From assembly GCF_000006565.2 (NCBI RefSeq), contig NC_031480.1, forward strand, positions 4,844,529-4,908,528: DNA of 64,000 nt, given 5' to 3'. The notes under the pieces are model-generated. The model was not told where the DNA came from. It did no database searches and saw only the letters and a program-made list of their open reading frames with translations. The position numbers and the translations under genes are program-made. The stretch comes from Toxoplasma gondii ME49 (taxonomy: Eukaryota > Apicomplexa > Conoidasida > Eucoccidiorida > Sarcocystidae). Below are positions 1 through 10,625 of this stretch, in pieces (the stretch's first letter is position 1; every line of letters starts with the position of its first letter).

Positions 1-232
1 CTCCCAACCACGAGAAGCTACGCACGCTAATGTCGTTCGCAAACGATTGGCGGGGTGCACATTCACCACAAGTAGAAAAACGGATAAACGGGCGAAACAT
101 ATACATCAGCCTAGTCCTACACACATACAATTAATATATATATATATATAAAGACAGAGAGAGAGGTATTTATATGAATTCATCGATTTGTCGCATGCAT
201 TTGATGTCAGCGGCACCTGAGAGTCGCAGGCC
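1..232. other. Left-edge sequence, no gene seen
   Basis: No coding feature is visible. It holds an AT dinucleotide tract at about 133-150 followed by a GA-rich run at about 152-164. If the minus-strand gene to the right continues past its apparent splice donor near 499, this stretch is intron or 3' untranslated sequence of that gene. Confidence 0.5.
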
Positions 233-1747
233 CTACCTCACGACCGAGACACGCGAGCGTTTGCAGCTCACGATTCCGTGTGTCTTCGTCTCGTCTTCTT
301 TCCTCGTCATTCCTGTTTCTGCGTCCTCGGCCGCCTGCCTGCCTTCTCCAACATCACTGGCAGAAGCGTTTTCTCGTGTCTTTTCTCCATTCTTGGAACC
401 TCTGTTTGCGGCTCTTTCTCCTGCGCTGAGAAGGCCGCACGGGCCTTTGTCAGGCACTCTTTGCGAGTCTTCTTCCTCGTCAAAGTGCTGAAGACTCACA
501 CGGTGGTTCCGCCAGTAGTCCCCCAGACTCCCGAGAGCGCGGCTGGCGTGATCCCAGAAGGAGACAGTCCTCGAACCAGAGGGCGCAGAAAACAGACCTG
601 CCTGGGGAGGAGATAAAGAAGAGGAAGGAGATAAAGAAGCAGAAGCAGAGGACGAGAGACGGGCAGATGACCAACGCGAAGAAGAAGGACCGGCGCCATA
701 CGGATAGGGAGAAGAAGAGTGCAGATAGGGCAGGCAGGCAGTGGAAGACGCAGGCAGGAAGGGAGCGGACGGCGAAGCACTGAAGACTGGATAAGACCGA
801 GGATGACCTAACGAGAGGGAAGAAGAAAACAAAGAGAAGCAGGAACTACGACGAGACGGGTGTAGGTTTCTCCACGTAGAGAGCGAGGCCCGCGCGGGGG
901 ACGCCGGCAGAAAGAGCAAGGGAGAAAGGGCAGAGACGGGAGTCTCCGGTGAGGCGGTTGTGCCAGTACACAGCTGACGTTGTAGAAGCGAGTTCGCAGA
1001 AGCTCTCAGCCGTGTCGTGAGGCGGTCTGTGGCAGAAGCAGGAAGGAGAGAAGGGAGACAAGGAGACAGGGGAGACGAAGAAGAACTGGAAGCAGGGGAA
1101 CTTTGCGAGGAAGGAAACGAAGGAGAGAGCAGCGAGATGGAGGGTCGAGACACGGCAGGCGCGTGCGAATGAGGGGAGCCAGGCTGGTCTCCCCAAGTTG
1201 GAGAAAACAAAGAAGGCTGTGTCCGTGGCGAGGCTGCTGACAAGCTGGCAAGGAGGTTCACGGTGGATCTCGGAGGTGGAAAGCGAAGTCTGTTCTTGAG
1301 GGAAGTTCCCGTCTCCCCTCGACAGAAAGAAGGCAAACCTAAAACTGAGTTTCGATCCGCGAACCAGCTGTCGCTGTTTTTCCAGCGAATTTCTCTATTT
1401 GGTTTCTGGGGACAGACAGAGCGAACGGACTCGACCAAAGAGAGAAAGAAGAGGAAACAAGAGATGCGACTGAGAGGAGCGGAAGCCCTGAGCGTCAAAT
1501 GTGTGTTGTGCTTTCGAGGAGAGTTTCGGGAGTCTACGCGATTCGAGTCTTCACATGAGGTCGGTGGCAAAGAGAAGAACGACAAAATCTTTGTCAAGAT
1601 TCGACCTCTTTTTCGCTTCTCGACACTGTCCTCTCTCCTCTGAAACTCCAAACAGTGCCGTGTCGAGGCGATCCTATCAGGAAGCACCGAGTGCCCCGTT
1701 TGGAAGACAGGACGGAGCTTCAACAGCACCCCCTTTGGCCTCTCCAT
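233..1747 (-). CDS. Hypothetical Ser/Pro/Arg-rich protein, probably one or more exons of a spliced gene
   Basis: The frame is open for about 516 codons on the minus strand (1783 down to the TAG at 233-235). The first ATG is at 1747, giving about 504 residues. The family is not recognised. Most of the frame is low-complexity Ser/Pro/Leu/Arg, and several stretches look like introns: a pyrimidine-rich run ends in CAG just before 601, and a strong GTGAGT donor starts at 499. The exon between them, 601 down to 500, encodes 34 residues including the segment SFWDHASRALGSLGDYWRNH. That is the most protein-like part, and it is in phase with the long frame. I infer a real spliced gene transcribed leftward, with the next exon off the left edge. 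The long frame may instead be fortuitous in intron sequence without stops. Function unknown. Confidence 0.35.
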   Translation of the reverse strand: MERPKGVLLKLRPVFQTGHSVLPDRIASTRHCLEFQRREDSVEKRKRGRILTKILSFFSLPPTSCEDSNRVDSRNSPRKHNTHLTLRASAPLSRISCFLFFLSLVESVRSVCPQKPNREIRWKNSDSWFADRNSVLGLPSFCRGETGTSLKNRLRFPPPRSTVNLLASLSAASPRTQPSLFSPTWGDQPGSPHSHAPAVSRPSISLLSPSFPSSQSSPASSSSSSPLSPCLPSLLPASATDRLTTRLRASANSLLQRQLCTGTTASPETPVSALSPLLFLPASPARASLSTWRNLHPSRRSSCFSLFSSSLSLGHPRSYPVFSASPSAPFLPASSTACLPYLHSSSPYPYGAGPSSSRWSSARLSSSASASLSPSSSLSPPQAGLFSAPSGSRTVSFWDHASRALGSLGDYWRNHRVSLQHFDEEEDSQRVPDKGPCGLLSAGERAANRGSKNGEKTRENASASDVGEGRQAAEDAETGMTRKEDETKTHGIVSCKRSRVSVVR

Positions 1748-1783
1748 GTTTTCAAGCAGAGAGGCGGAAGTCGTCTCGTACAC

Positions 1784-2879
1784 ATTCCTGCGAATGGCGC
1801 TCCGCTTGTCTGCCTTCCCTCGTGTCTATTTCCTCGCTGGATTCGCCTCCGCAAGTTTGTGAGATCTATTCCATCGTCTCAAGTTCGCCTTGTGCTTCTC
1901 CAATGTCCTTCAGGCCTCCTTCGGGCGCTCTCCCAGGTCTTCTGTTGCGCTTCCGTCGCCTCTCTCTCGAGTTGTGCAGGCATTGCGCTGTTGAATCAGC
2001 TTCCATGAATCAATATAGGGGGAAAGAAGCGAAGAAGCTGTGACAAAGATGCTCACGCGTTCCTGTTGCGGTCACCTCGGTCGCTATACGCCGTCGTCTG
2101 GACTGTGTGTGGAGACCTGAGGAACGCAGGGGGTCTTCCAGAGGTATGAGGAATCACAAACTCGTCAAAAAAATTAAATCGGGAAAGGAAATGACGAAGC
2201 ATGGGGTAGACTCGCCCGCGCCGTCAGGAAACAGAAGTTGACGCTGAAGAGGCCATGCATGTCGACGCGCCTTGCACGCGATGGGCGACGCCTCGGTCGC
2301 GGCTGAAATTTAAAAATGGCAAGCGCACGGTAACGCTCCAGAAAGACGAAACACAGAGGGGAAATGAGAATATTTGACAGTTAGAAGACTTGTGGTCTCA
2401 AAGATACCGAAAAAAACGGAATTCGCCGCGCGGGACACACACAGTGTCACACAGGACCCGCTCAAGGTATTCTACTGACGTGGCACACTCCGTGTTGAGG
2501 CTGTAAGTTTCTTGGATCCGACCGTCAGAGAAGCCACTGGGAGGATTTGGAAAGTAAGAGAACAACAGTGAACACGAAATGCAAAAGGCGTGCAAGTGAC
2601 ATGTGCGAAAACGTCACGGGAAACGCCGTCGGATGAGGCAAGCCAAAGTGTGCCGAGGTAGCGCGACGACGGGGCTTCGACGATCCAGAAAGATTACGTG
2701 TCTTGTTGAAACCACTGGAAGTTGGTATCGCTTCGTTCGAGCAAGGTGAAGACACCTGAAGAAAAAATCGTAGAACCAGATAGGCGTGGAATGTTTCACG
2801 AAGGAGAAGCGAATAAGGAACTCAGAGAAAGAACGGAATCGAGGAAAGATTCCATCTAGAACGCGATGAAATTTCTCTC
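1784..2879. other. Intergenic, nothing assigned
   Basis: Only short overlapping frames are present and none has recognisable protein features. A 47-codon minus-strand frame within about 1860-2010 is Arg/Glu-rich and could be an upstream exon or leader of the gene to the left, but no splice pair supports it clearly. Confidence 0.4.
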
Positions 2880-2883
2880 AAAA
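2880..2883 (-). terminator. RNA polymerase III terminator of tRNA-Phe
   Basis: AAAA on the plus strand reads TTTT on the minus strand, one base past the 3' end of the tRNA. Four T residues just after a tRNA are the usual minimal Pol III stop signal. Confidence 0.6.
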
Positions 2884-2884
2884 G

Positions 2885-2895
2885 TGCCGTGACCC

Positions 2896-2952
<57 letters not shown>

Positions 2953-2957
2953 ACGGC
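2885..2957 (-). tRNA. tRNA-Phe(GAA): tRNA-Phe (GAA)
   Basis: The minus strand folds as a complete 73-nt cloverleaf. The acceptor stem GCCGTGA pairs with TCACGGC, the D arm is GCTC/GAGC with an AGTTGGGA loop, the anticodon stem is TCAGA/TCTGA, and the T stem CCTGG/CCGGG encloses TTCGATC. The discriminator base is A. The anticodon loop CTGAAGA places GAA at plus positions 2924-2922, which reads Phe codons TTC and TTT. There is no intron, and CCA is not encoded, as expected for a eukaryotic nuclear tRNA. The internal A box and B box are intact, so Pol III transcription is expected. Confidence 0.97.
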
Positions 2958-5900
2958 TGAGGGTTTCCTTTCCTCTCTTCATAGAAGAAAGTGATGCGAT
3001 TACCATCCACGTTGAAAGCATTTGACTGACGGAACAACACAGAAGCTAACGCTGCAGTCAGTTAATAGGAGGGTATCGTCTCTGTACAGATGTTCAGAAC
3101 TCCAGAGCTGTGTAACTCGGACCAAATCAACGTTCATGCGGGAATCCGTGGCTCGCCGGGGAATCGTTGAGACACGCAAGTGGCAATTACGACGAGGACT
3201 TGCCTCCCGTTAGGTATCGGCGGGTTTCTTCGATTGTGTAGCTGACAATCTCAAGAACGGCAAGTTCACTGTCTTCTTTATGGCGTTCGGGGAGTGCATA
3301 GGTTCTTCTTTCGCATCTGAGGGAACTTCGACAGTGGCTTTCCGTTCATCCAGTCAGAGGAGCTGACAGGCAGTGCAAGCGGGCAGGTCTCTCGGTTTCT
3401 GACAGCAGTTGAGAGTCTCCAAAGAAGGGAGGACTTGTGCAGGATGAACGAGAAATGTCCCTGTTGGTCTCTGACGTTGAGGACGTGATGTCGGCTAGTG
3501 CGTCAACTAGGTCATGAGCAGCACAACAGATTATGGAGTCGGTGAACAAAGACCGTCTAACTCGTGGCAAGAGCGATATTCATTGGAGTTGGAGGAATCA
3601 GCGAGCCTTTCCGCGCATACATGTGAGTCAGTGGATGATGTCATCTCCTGGACTGTTTGACATAGCTGTGAAAACGAGAGTAAGGAACATCGACGGACAG
3701 ATCCTTAAAAGGAGAGTCAGTCTTTAGAAATGTGCAGAAACTTCGTACCGGCTGGTTGTTGAACCATGCAGCAAAATGCTCGTCACAGTTTAACTTGTGT
3801 CTGGGCTTCGGTAAGTGCTTCGAGTTGTGTTAAGCTTGTTTTTCACGACAGACAACGGTCGTCGGAAGTGGCGGTCAACGCAAGCCACTACCGAATTCAG
3901 AAAACAGATGCTTTGAGTTACTGCGACAAGCAGTTTAGCAGAGAAGTTCGGCAGACAGTGGGTGGTTTCTTTCTTCATCTTGCGGCGAAACTTCAAGGTC
4001 TCGTCCACAGAATGTGCAAGCATGCGTGTTCCGCATGTCTCGGGACTCTGTTGCTCCAGTCTCGTGTTGTCCCCTAGAATAGGTGGAGGAAAACCTCATT
4101 TAGCGTGGTAAATGTGCTTCATTCTTATCACAGATTGGCTGTTTGTGGTATAAATATTGTCGGGACTTTCGCAAGGATGTAAATTGCAGTGGGCAGTCGA
4201 TTTAAGAAGAGGAGCAGTTTTACGCTGATCCAGAAGTGGTAACAGGCCGAAGGGAAGAGTCTACCACACCCTTCCTACGTTGCTGGTCAGACCAGACAGA
4301 TTGACATCCCGTTTCACGGAAACCGCAGTTGTTTGAAGATGCATTACCTGACACCCTGAAAGTAATAGATGCCCCGCCAGCCACGTTAGAACACCGCAGC
4401 TACTGCAGAGCACGCGGTGTACCTCTCAAGTCACACACGCGCGGGATTCTAGGTGAGTGAGCAACAACTTCATCGGCAGCAAGTCACAGATTTGCAAAGA
4501 TGTCATACCAAGATGCCATAGAATCTACACCAACTTGATCACCTGGGGAGTGACGTGGTTTGTCATGTGTCACAGTTGGTCTAATTGATGTAAAACTAGA
4601 AAATGGACCCCGGCACGGTCATTTCCTCCACAGACAAAGGAGAATTCTCTGTTTTCCACGCCGAGTGAGACATCCCTGTCTGACACAAGTTCTTGGTGTC
4701 GTCTGCCCTGCTTAGCGAGCACTGAGACGACCGTGTTGCATTTCTAAGGAGCGCACCGAGCACGGCGTCGGTAGTGGCGAGTCACGTTCACTACCCGATG
4801 TTGGAGTTTTCAATCATCTGTTTTGCGAAGCAACGAGAACAGAGCTTGTCGTCGCCAGTGCAGTAAACGAGGGAAGAGGCAATTAATATTCCAAAGAAAT
4901 GCTCCAAGCTTCAAAAGCAAGGAACACGTTGAGAGATGTGGCATTTGCTGCGATGATTGTAAGTTTCTCATCTGCGCGTCAACGCCTGTGTCGGCCGAAT
5001 GGGAGTCCACGGTATCGCTTTCCTCACTCCCCTTCTGTAAAACCGCATGGGCTTTTTGACTGGTCACTCGAAACGAGGAACTGAGCAAACTAGGGGAGAC
5101 GCAAGCATTAGAACACCGACGAGTGAATACGAAAAGAAGCCCGCTAAGCGCATGTGCCCCTACTCCAACCGGCTCGTCGGAAGAATAAAGATCAAAAAAA
5201 GGAAATCAAATGGTCAATGGCTTGAAAAATAAGCGTAGCGTTTGTTGCTATTTGCTGTGGCAGAAGCACGTGCCGGATTCCACAGGGACGCGAGCTGTGT
5301 ACACAAATCAGAACTGGTTGTGCAACGATAATGGAAAAACAGTGCGTTGCGCATGTCAGAATGCCCCACTAGATGCTCCGGAGAAAGACCGGGATCTGTT
5401 CTTTTCCAGTTCGTGAAGAATCGCGATCACGGGAGAATACAGAGCCCCAGGAAAGATGGAGATCGGGGGGATTTCTGTCAAAGGAAGAATCCGGTTCCTC
5501 CGGTCGCTCTCAACCGCCACATTTTTACACACGGTGAACTTCCTGTGTCTATCTTAGACAGAGCTTGTCCACTCGACTTCACCGTTTGTGAGCTATGTTT
5601 TATTTTGGTAATTTCTCTTTGTTTCTCCCGTGTGAGCTGAACCGAAGCACTCTACAGACTAGCCGCCTGCTGCTGTTCTAGTCGTGGTCCAACACACGGA
5701 GTCACGTTGCCGTCTCCCAACAATCTCACTACGTCTTCGAGTTGTGTTGGCTAACAACCTAAGCGAAGCTGTGGTGCTTTCCATTCGGAACGTCTATCTT
5801 TTTCGTTGTTCTTTGCTTTTCCATTGTCCATTCGTGGCTCGTATCTCTGGAGGAGAAACAGAAGCACCAGACTCCCCTTCATTCCAGAGCAATCTGTAAC

Positions 5901-6131
5901 CGGCTTCTCGTTCGTCCCGGTCCTCCTCTGGTTTGACTCGAACTTAGTGCCCAATCGAGCAAGACTTTTCATGGACACGCTTGACACGCGAATCAGAAAT
6001 CCAAGAACTCGAGAGATATCCGCTCACGCGTACACGTTTACGTATAGGTGCAATCCAGGTTTCTGCAAGAGTCTCTTTCCACGGTATTGCGTTTCGGATT
6101 CCCATGGAGTGCTTCTCCGGGAGTCATAACA
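2958..6131. other. Intergenic and upstream region of the dynein gene
   Basis: About 3.2 kb with no convincing coding exon. All frames are short and none shows family features. The right end presumably holds the promoter and 5' leader of the dynein gene, since the first ATG used is at 6132. I cannot identify a specific promoter element. Further upstream non-coding exons cannot be excluded. Confidence 0.5.
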
Positions 6132-7692
6132 ATGGGACGTCCTGCCACCACTGCTGGCGATACTAAGTCGCCACGGAGTCTGCGTACGAGCGAGCACGAG
6201 GGGTCCATGTTTGCTGCACCTCAGCACTTGGCTGTCAGGGCGCAAAGGGGAATTTATTCTGAAGTCCTCAAACCAACTTCTCTAACGGAAGTTCAGGTAA
6301 CAAAACACCGAGCGTCAAAGGTGTTCAAACCGCTGTTGCTTTTCTGAAACTCGAAGTTTCTCGAAAACCATCAGTGCATTCATATCGTGGGCAGAACAGC
6401 TTCTGGCAGGACAACACATGTCCCGACCGAGATTACAGACCTCGCCCATATACCACCTTCAAAAGCCATGTGTCAACTGTCAAACAAAGCGTGCCGAGTT
6501 CCAGTGATACTGAACATGGAGGCCTAGACATGTTCGAAAACGGTAGCAGAAAAAGTTTTCCATGGTTCTAGAAATATCTGCCGCTCTTTCATTTTTAGCT
6601 GTGTAGCCCTGGACATCTCGGTTGCCCGTTTCATTCTCCAGATCTCTCGCTTTTGACCGTTGCACAACTTGCATCGCATTGAGAAGGTGGGATGCGAGAT
6701 TCGTCGACTCGCAGGTTAACCTCTGCGTCGTGCACTGCGGTTCTCTGTCCGCATTTTGCGCCTGCAGCTGGCCACTCGAGGACCTTCTGGCAGAGTTTCA
6801 GTGGCAGGACGTAATGAAATTCCTTTTCTGCCCGTTGGAAACCTCCGCTCAACGGGAGACGGGGGACGAGGTACAGCCGGGCACACACCCATTTGCACAG
6901 CCACAGCTAGGGTTGTCTGCTCAGAACTCGAATATTCTCTTGCTGCAAATAGCAATCCGGTTTGCTTCATTCGCCAGACTGCTGTTCTTGGGGACCGAAG
7001 ACGCTTTTGTGTTACAATCTTGATACACGAAGCCCGGAAGAAGCTCGCACTTCCGAATGCGTTGCAACGACTCTTGTAGGAAACACAAGGAACATGCGGC
7101 AAATAACGTTATTCCTGTCTAGGCTAGGTCACATGTCCATCCGTGGTTTTGTAGATGTCTTGACGATCTTCGGTCGTCTGTTTCCACCACTGTCAGACGT
7201 ACCGTATCCGGCGATAGCAACTCAGAGAGGCCTCCTGCGCGTCTCTTGCATGCAATGGCAGACATGTGGAGCTCCTAATACTAAGACAGGTTGGTGCGCC
7301 TCTCTTGAGTATGTTTTTTCTGTCTGCTCTGGACACGCGTTCGTCGTGCTCTCTGTCCACCACACTGCTGTCACGACCCACTCCATTCTTCTGTCGTATC
7401 CGTCCTTCTCCCGGTTTACTCCTGCCGGTGCTCCCTTTTCAGTCTCAACAGAAAATTCGTTCTTCATCTGTTGAATCGGTTGCTTGCTCGCAGTGCTGGC
7501 GCCTCCGGTGCCCCACACTGTGGCGGATGTGAAACCTAAAGTGGTTGAGCCGTTTGAGCAAAGCCCTGCGCATCCGCCAAGAAAGGTGACAGTGGAACGA
7601 CGCAGGCGTCTCTACGCTTCACTAAATATCGAGGAGCTGCTTGTCGAGCGAGGCATCAACTACGCTGATCCTCAGTTCGACTCTCAGAGATG
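6132..7692 (+). other. DNAH1: Dynein exons 1-3: extreme N-terminus
   Basis: Exons 6132-6296, 6768-6870 and 7494-7692, residues 1-155. The frame of exon 3 has no ATG before its upstream stop at 7472-7474, so upstream exons are required. Exon 1 supplies the ATG and contains [10 protein letters not shown], which resembles the N-terminal RGFYSDIL motif known in animal DNAH1. Exon 2 (CTG at 6768 to a donor GTACAG at 6871) has exactly the phases needed to link exon 1 (phase 0) to exon 3 (phase 1). Exon 3 carries [20 protein letters not shown], a DNAH1-class signature. Exon 2 is the least certain of the three. Confidence 0.7.
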
Positions 7693-9539
7693 GTGAGTTC
7701 CTTCAATCCCCGTTTTTCCAAAAGTTCTCTGACCTCTTCGTGTTGCTCCTCTCTCGCGCCCTGCTTTTCAGTCAACAAGAGCAAGCAACCCACAAAAAAA
7801 GGTGACAGCTAAATTTCATTTCGTTCGACGTCCTGAACTTGCCGCAAGCCCCCAGTCCTTCTCCTGCTGGCAATACGCGTCTATGAGAAAGAAGAAACAG
7901 ACCTGCACACCTCGACCTGTACACACCGTTGAGTAGAGAGTGCCTGTTCCGCCTATGTTGGGATTACTTCCGTCTCCACTGCTGCTCCTCAGGCTTCCTT
8001 TGGATCCTTTCGACGACACAACCTACGATGACCGTTGTCCAGAGGAGTGGATTCTCCTCGGATATGACGAGCAAAAGCATTTCCTTCCGCTTGAGGCAAA
8101 AGTAAGCTCATGAGCACACAGATAAATGGCACAGGAAATCGACGGCAAGTAACAGAGCCCATAGAGCTGCAAGCACATATGGATACATATGCATATATAT
8201 ATATATATATATGCATGTATGTGCATATATATGTGTATATGTATAGATATGTACATGCTTATGCCTATATATGTGTGAATCCCCTGCGAGCACCGCCAGT
8301 GACATGGCAGAAATGTTTACCAGCAAGTATCCAGAAACATTGGAAACAGTTCTGGACAGCGTTCCTCCAGTTCGTAAACAGCTTCCAGTTCACTTGTATA
8401 GGGTTGACTTGTTTTCAGAGTTGATTCCGTACAGATTGACAGCCGGAGGAAGGCTGCCAGGGTGAACATGAGCTTCTACAACGTGTGCAGAAGCTTGGGC
8501 GATTGCTGGCAATGAAGATGAAACAGAGTCTTCACTTCCGCGATAGCCTCTTGTGTGTAGCGTAGAGACTGCGTGCGTCTCCTGGTTGCTTTGAAATGCG
8601 TCAAAGTTTCGCGAAGCTTGAAGGTTTTGTGTCACAGCAACGGAACGAAAATATGGGGAACGATGAGGGAGATGTGCTCCACCTGCGCGCCTCTTTCTTC
8701 CCTAGACGTTCGTCTCCCGCCATTTGAGAGCTCGCCCTGTGGGGTCGGGGAGGAACAGCGAACCCAGAGGCTTTCTGGATATCTGAATGGAGATCTAATG
8801 CTTCAGAATGCCATACCGTTCTGTTGTGCACTCCAGTGTTTTGTGGCGGTCAGCCCAAAGCAAGCAGAGACGCGTGGATGGCTGCATGCTTCGCGTGAGG
8901 GCAGGTGCAGACAGGTGCAGCGACTTTTTCCGTGTATGCCGAGAGGGTCACCGTCTGCGATGGTTTTCGGTTTTCCACCTTCCAGAACGACGGACAGTGG
9001 CACCGAGCCTGTCGACCCAGCGGCGGGAGACCTTCGAGGCACCCAGTGAAGGAAAGTATCTTGTCCTTGACTTGTGCGCCGAGCGTTTTACTACACGAGA
9101 GACCGGCACAAGCTGCGGCGTAGAACTTGCACAAGCGTTCCCTGTTTAGAGAGAGTCTTGCTCTCGGTGCCACCGGTTCTGTCTCCTGGTGTTTTTGCTT
9201 TCTAGGGCCTCCGGAGACAAGTGGGAGGCTCTGGAACCTGGGAGGATTGCCATGTCTACAGCTACGATGGAGAAAGCAACATGTTCGCTGTTCGATGGGT
9301 CAAAGACAACCGCGAAAGCGACGAGTCCGTGAAGTTGCTTCGCATGCAGTTGCTCTTCAAGGTACGCCTGCCTATGTCCCAGTCATGACGACTCGGCGGT
9401 CCTCGTTGCCTTTTGCGAGCTTGCGTTTCCCGAAACGTGATCCTACACATGCACCCCACAGGAGCATATATGCACAGAGATGAGCGAACAAAAGGTATCT
9501 ACGCATCTCGGTTTATCTGTATATGCCGACATGCGTACC

Positions 9540-9571
<32 letters not shown>

Positions 9572-10593
9572 TGTGGATATATGGATTTGCAAATGAATGA
9601 TGTCTTTGGCGTGTGGAAGCAACGAGGTCCTTGGCCTGGCTGTTTGGTGTCTAGGAACTTTTCTATCTCGAGACCTAGCGTTCACTTTGTTCAGTAGCTC
9701 GCGAAAAGCCAGTGTCGAAATGTTTCCTAAAATTCCCTCCCAGGTAGAGGATCCCGTCAAATTCGCCGACCGACTGGTTGCTGCGCACCAATCGAGGTAA
9801 ATGGGGGGGTCACGGAAAAGCGTTCAAACGGGCTGAGTTTCTTGAAGCGTACAGATGTCCAAATACGCAGATTGACAGCCTGCATGTGGATGTTTTGGTA
9901 TGGGCGAGTTCGTGTATGCGAGTACCTCAGTAGGTGTATTCGTAAAGGGTGCTCGTCTTTTTTTGCACTCCATTCGTTCGTTCTTGTAGATGTGAATGAA
10001 AACCTTTCCTGTTCAATCTTCAAAACGCCTTACTGAGGCGTCATCTGCCTAGCTTTTTCAAGGTTATACACATATCTATGCACACTTACGTAAAGACCTC
10101 GTTGCATAGAACCTGTTTTGCACTACATTTGCATGAGGTCGCTGTTTACGAAGGCCGCGTAAGTGTTGATTGACCGAAGAACCTAACCCTTGGTTTCTCT
10201 TTCGGTGTGCTGTGAATAAGTGCTGTCGATGCATGAAGCCCGTTTGCGTCTGTATGTTTCTCTCGCTCCCCCTCTCCAATCGTTTCATTTTTGGGATCCG
10301 CGTATTCGCCTTTGAATCTGGCCGTCAGACGCTGGGCCGAGAGCCTCATAAAGTATAACTATTACATTGACAACATGCCAACAGATGACATCAAAGCACT
10401 AGGTGAGAAGTGAGACTTCAAGATGCGAAGACAGGAGAATCTCGACTGCCCGACCAGCACTTCGCTACACATCCTTTCTTCTCTTCCATGGACGAAAACA
10501 GGGACTGCACTTCCCATATATATATATATATATATATATAGTATCGGTTGACGTATATGCTTCGATCAATTTATTTATTTATCTACCTATCTT

Positions 10594-10625
<32 letters not shown>

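Noticed and set aside
6962..7474. 170-codon plus-strand frame upstream of dynein exon 3
   Set aside because: It has a stop at 7472-7474, no family features, and lies within the intron 6871-7493 of the preferred model.
7484..7692. Dynein starting at the beginning of this open frame
   Set aside because: The frame begins with TTG and contains no ATG after its upstream stop. A splice acceptor at 7491-7493 and two phased upstream exons explain it better.
8271..8465. Extra dynein exon in the long intron 8102-9205
   Set aside because: The frame reads plausibly, but no acceptor and donor pair gives the phase 0 to phase 0 exon needed between exons 4 and 5.
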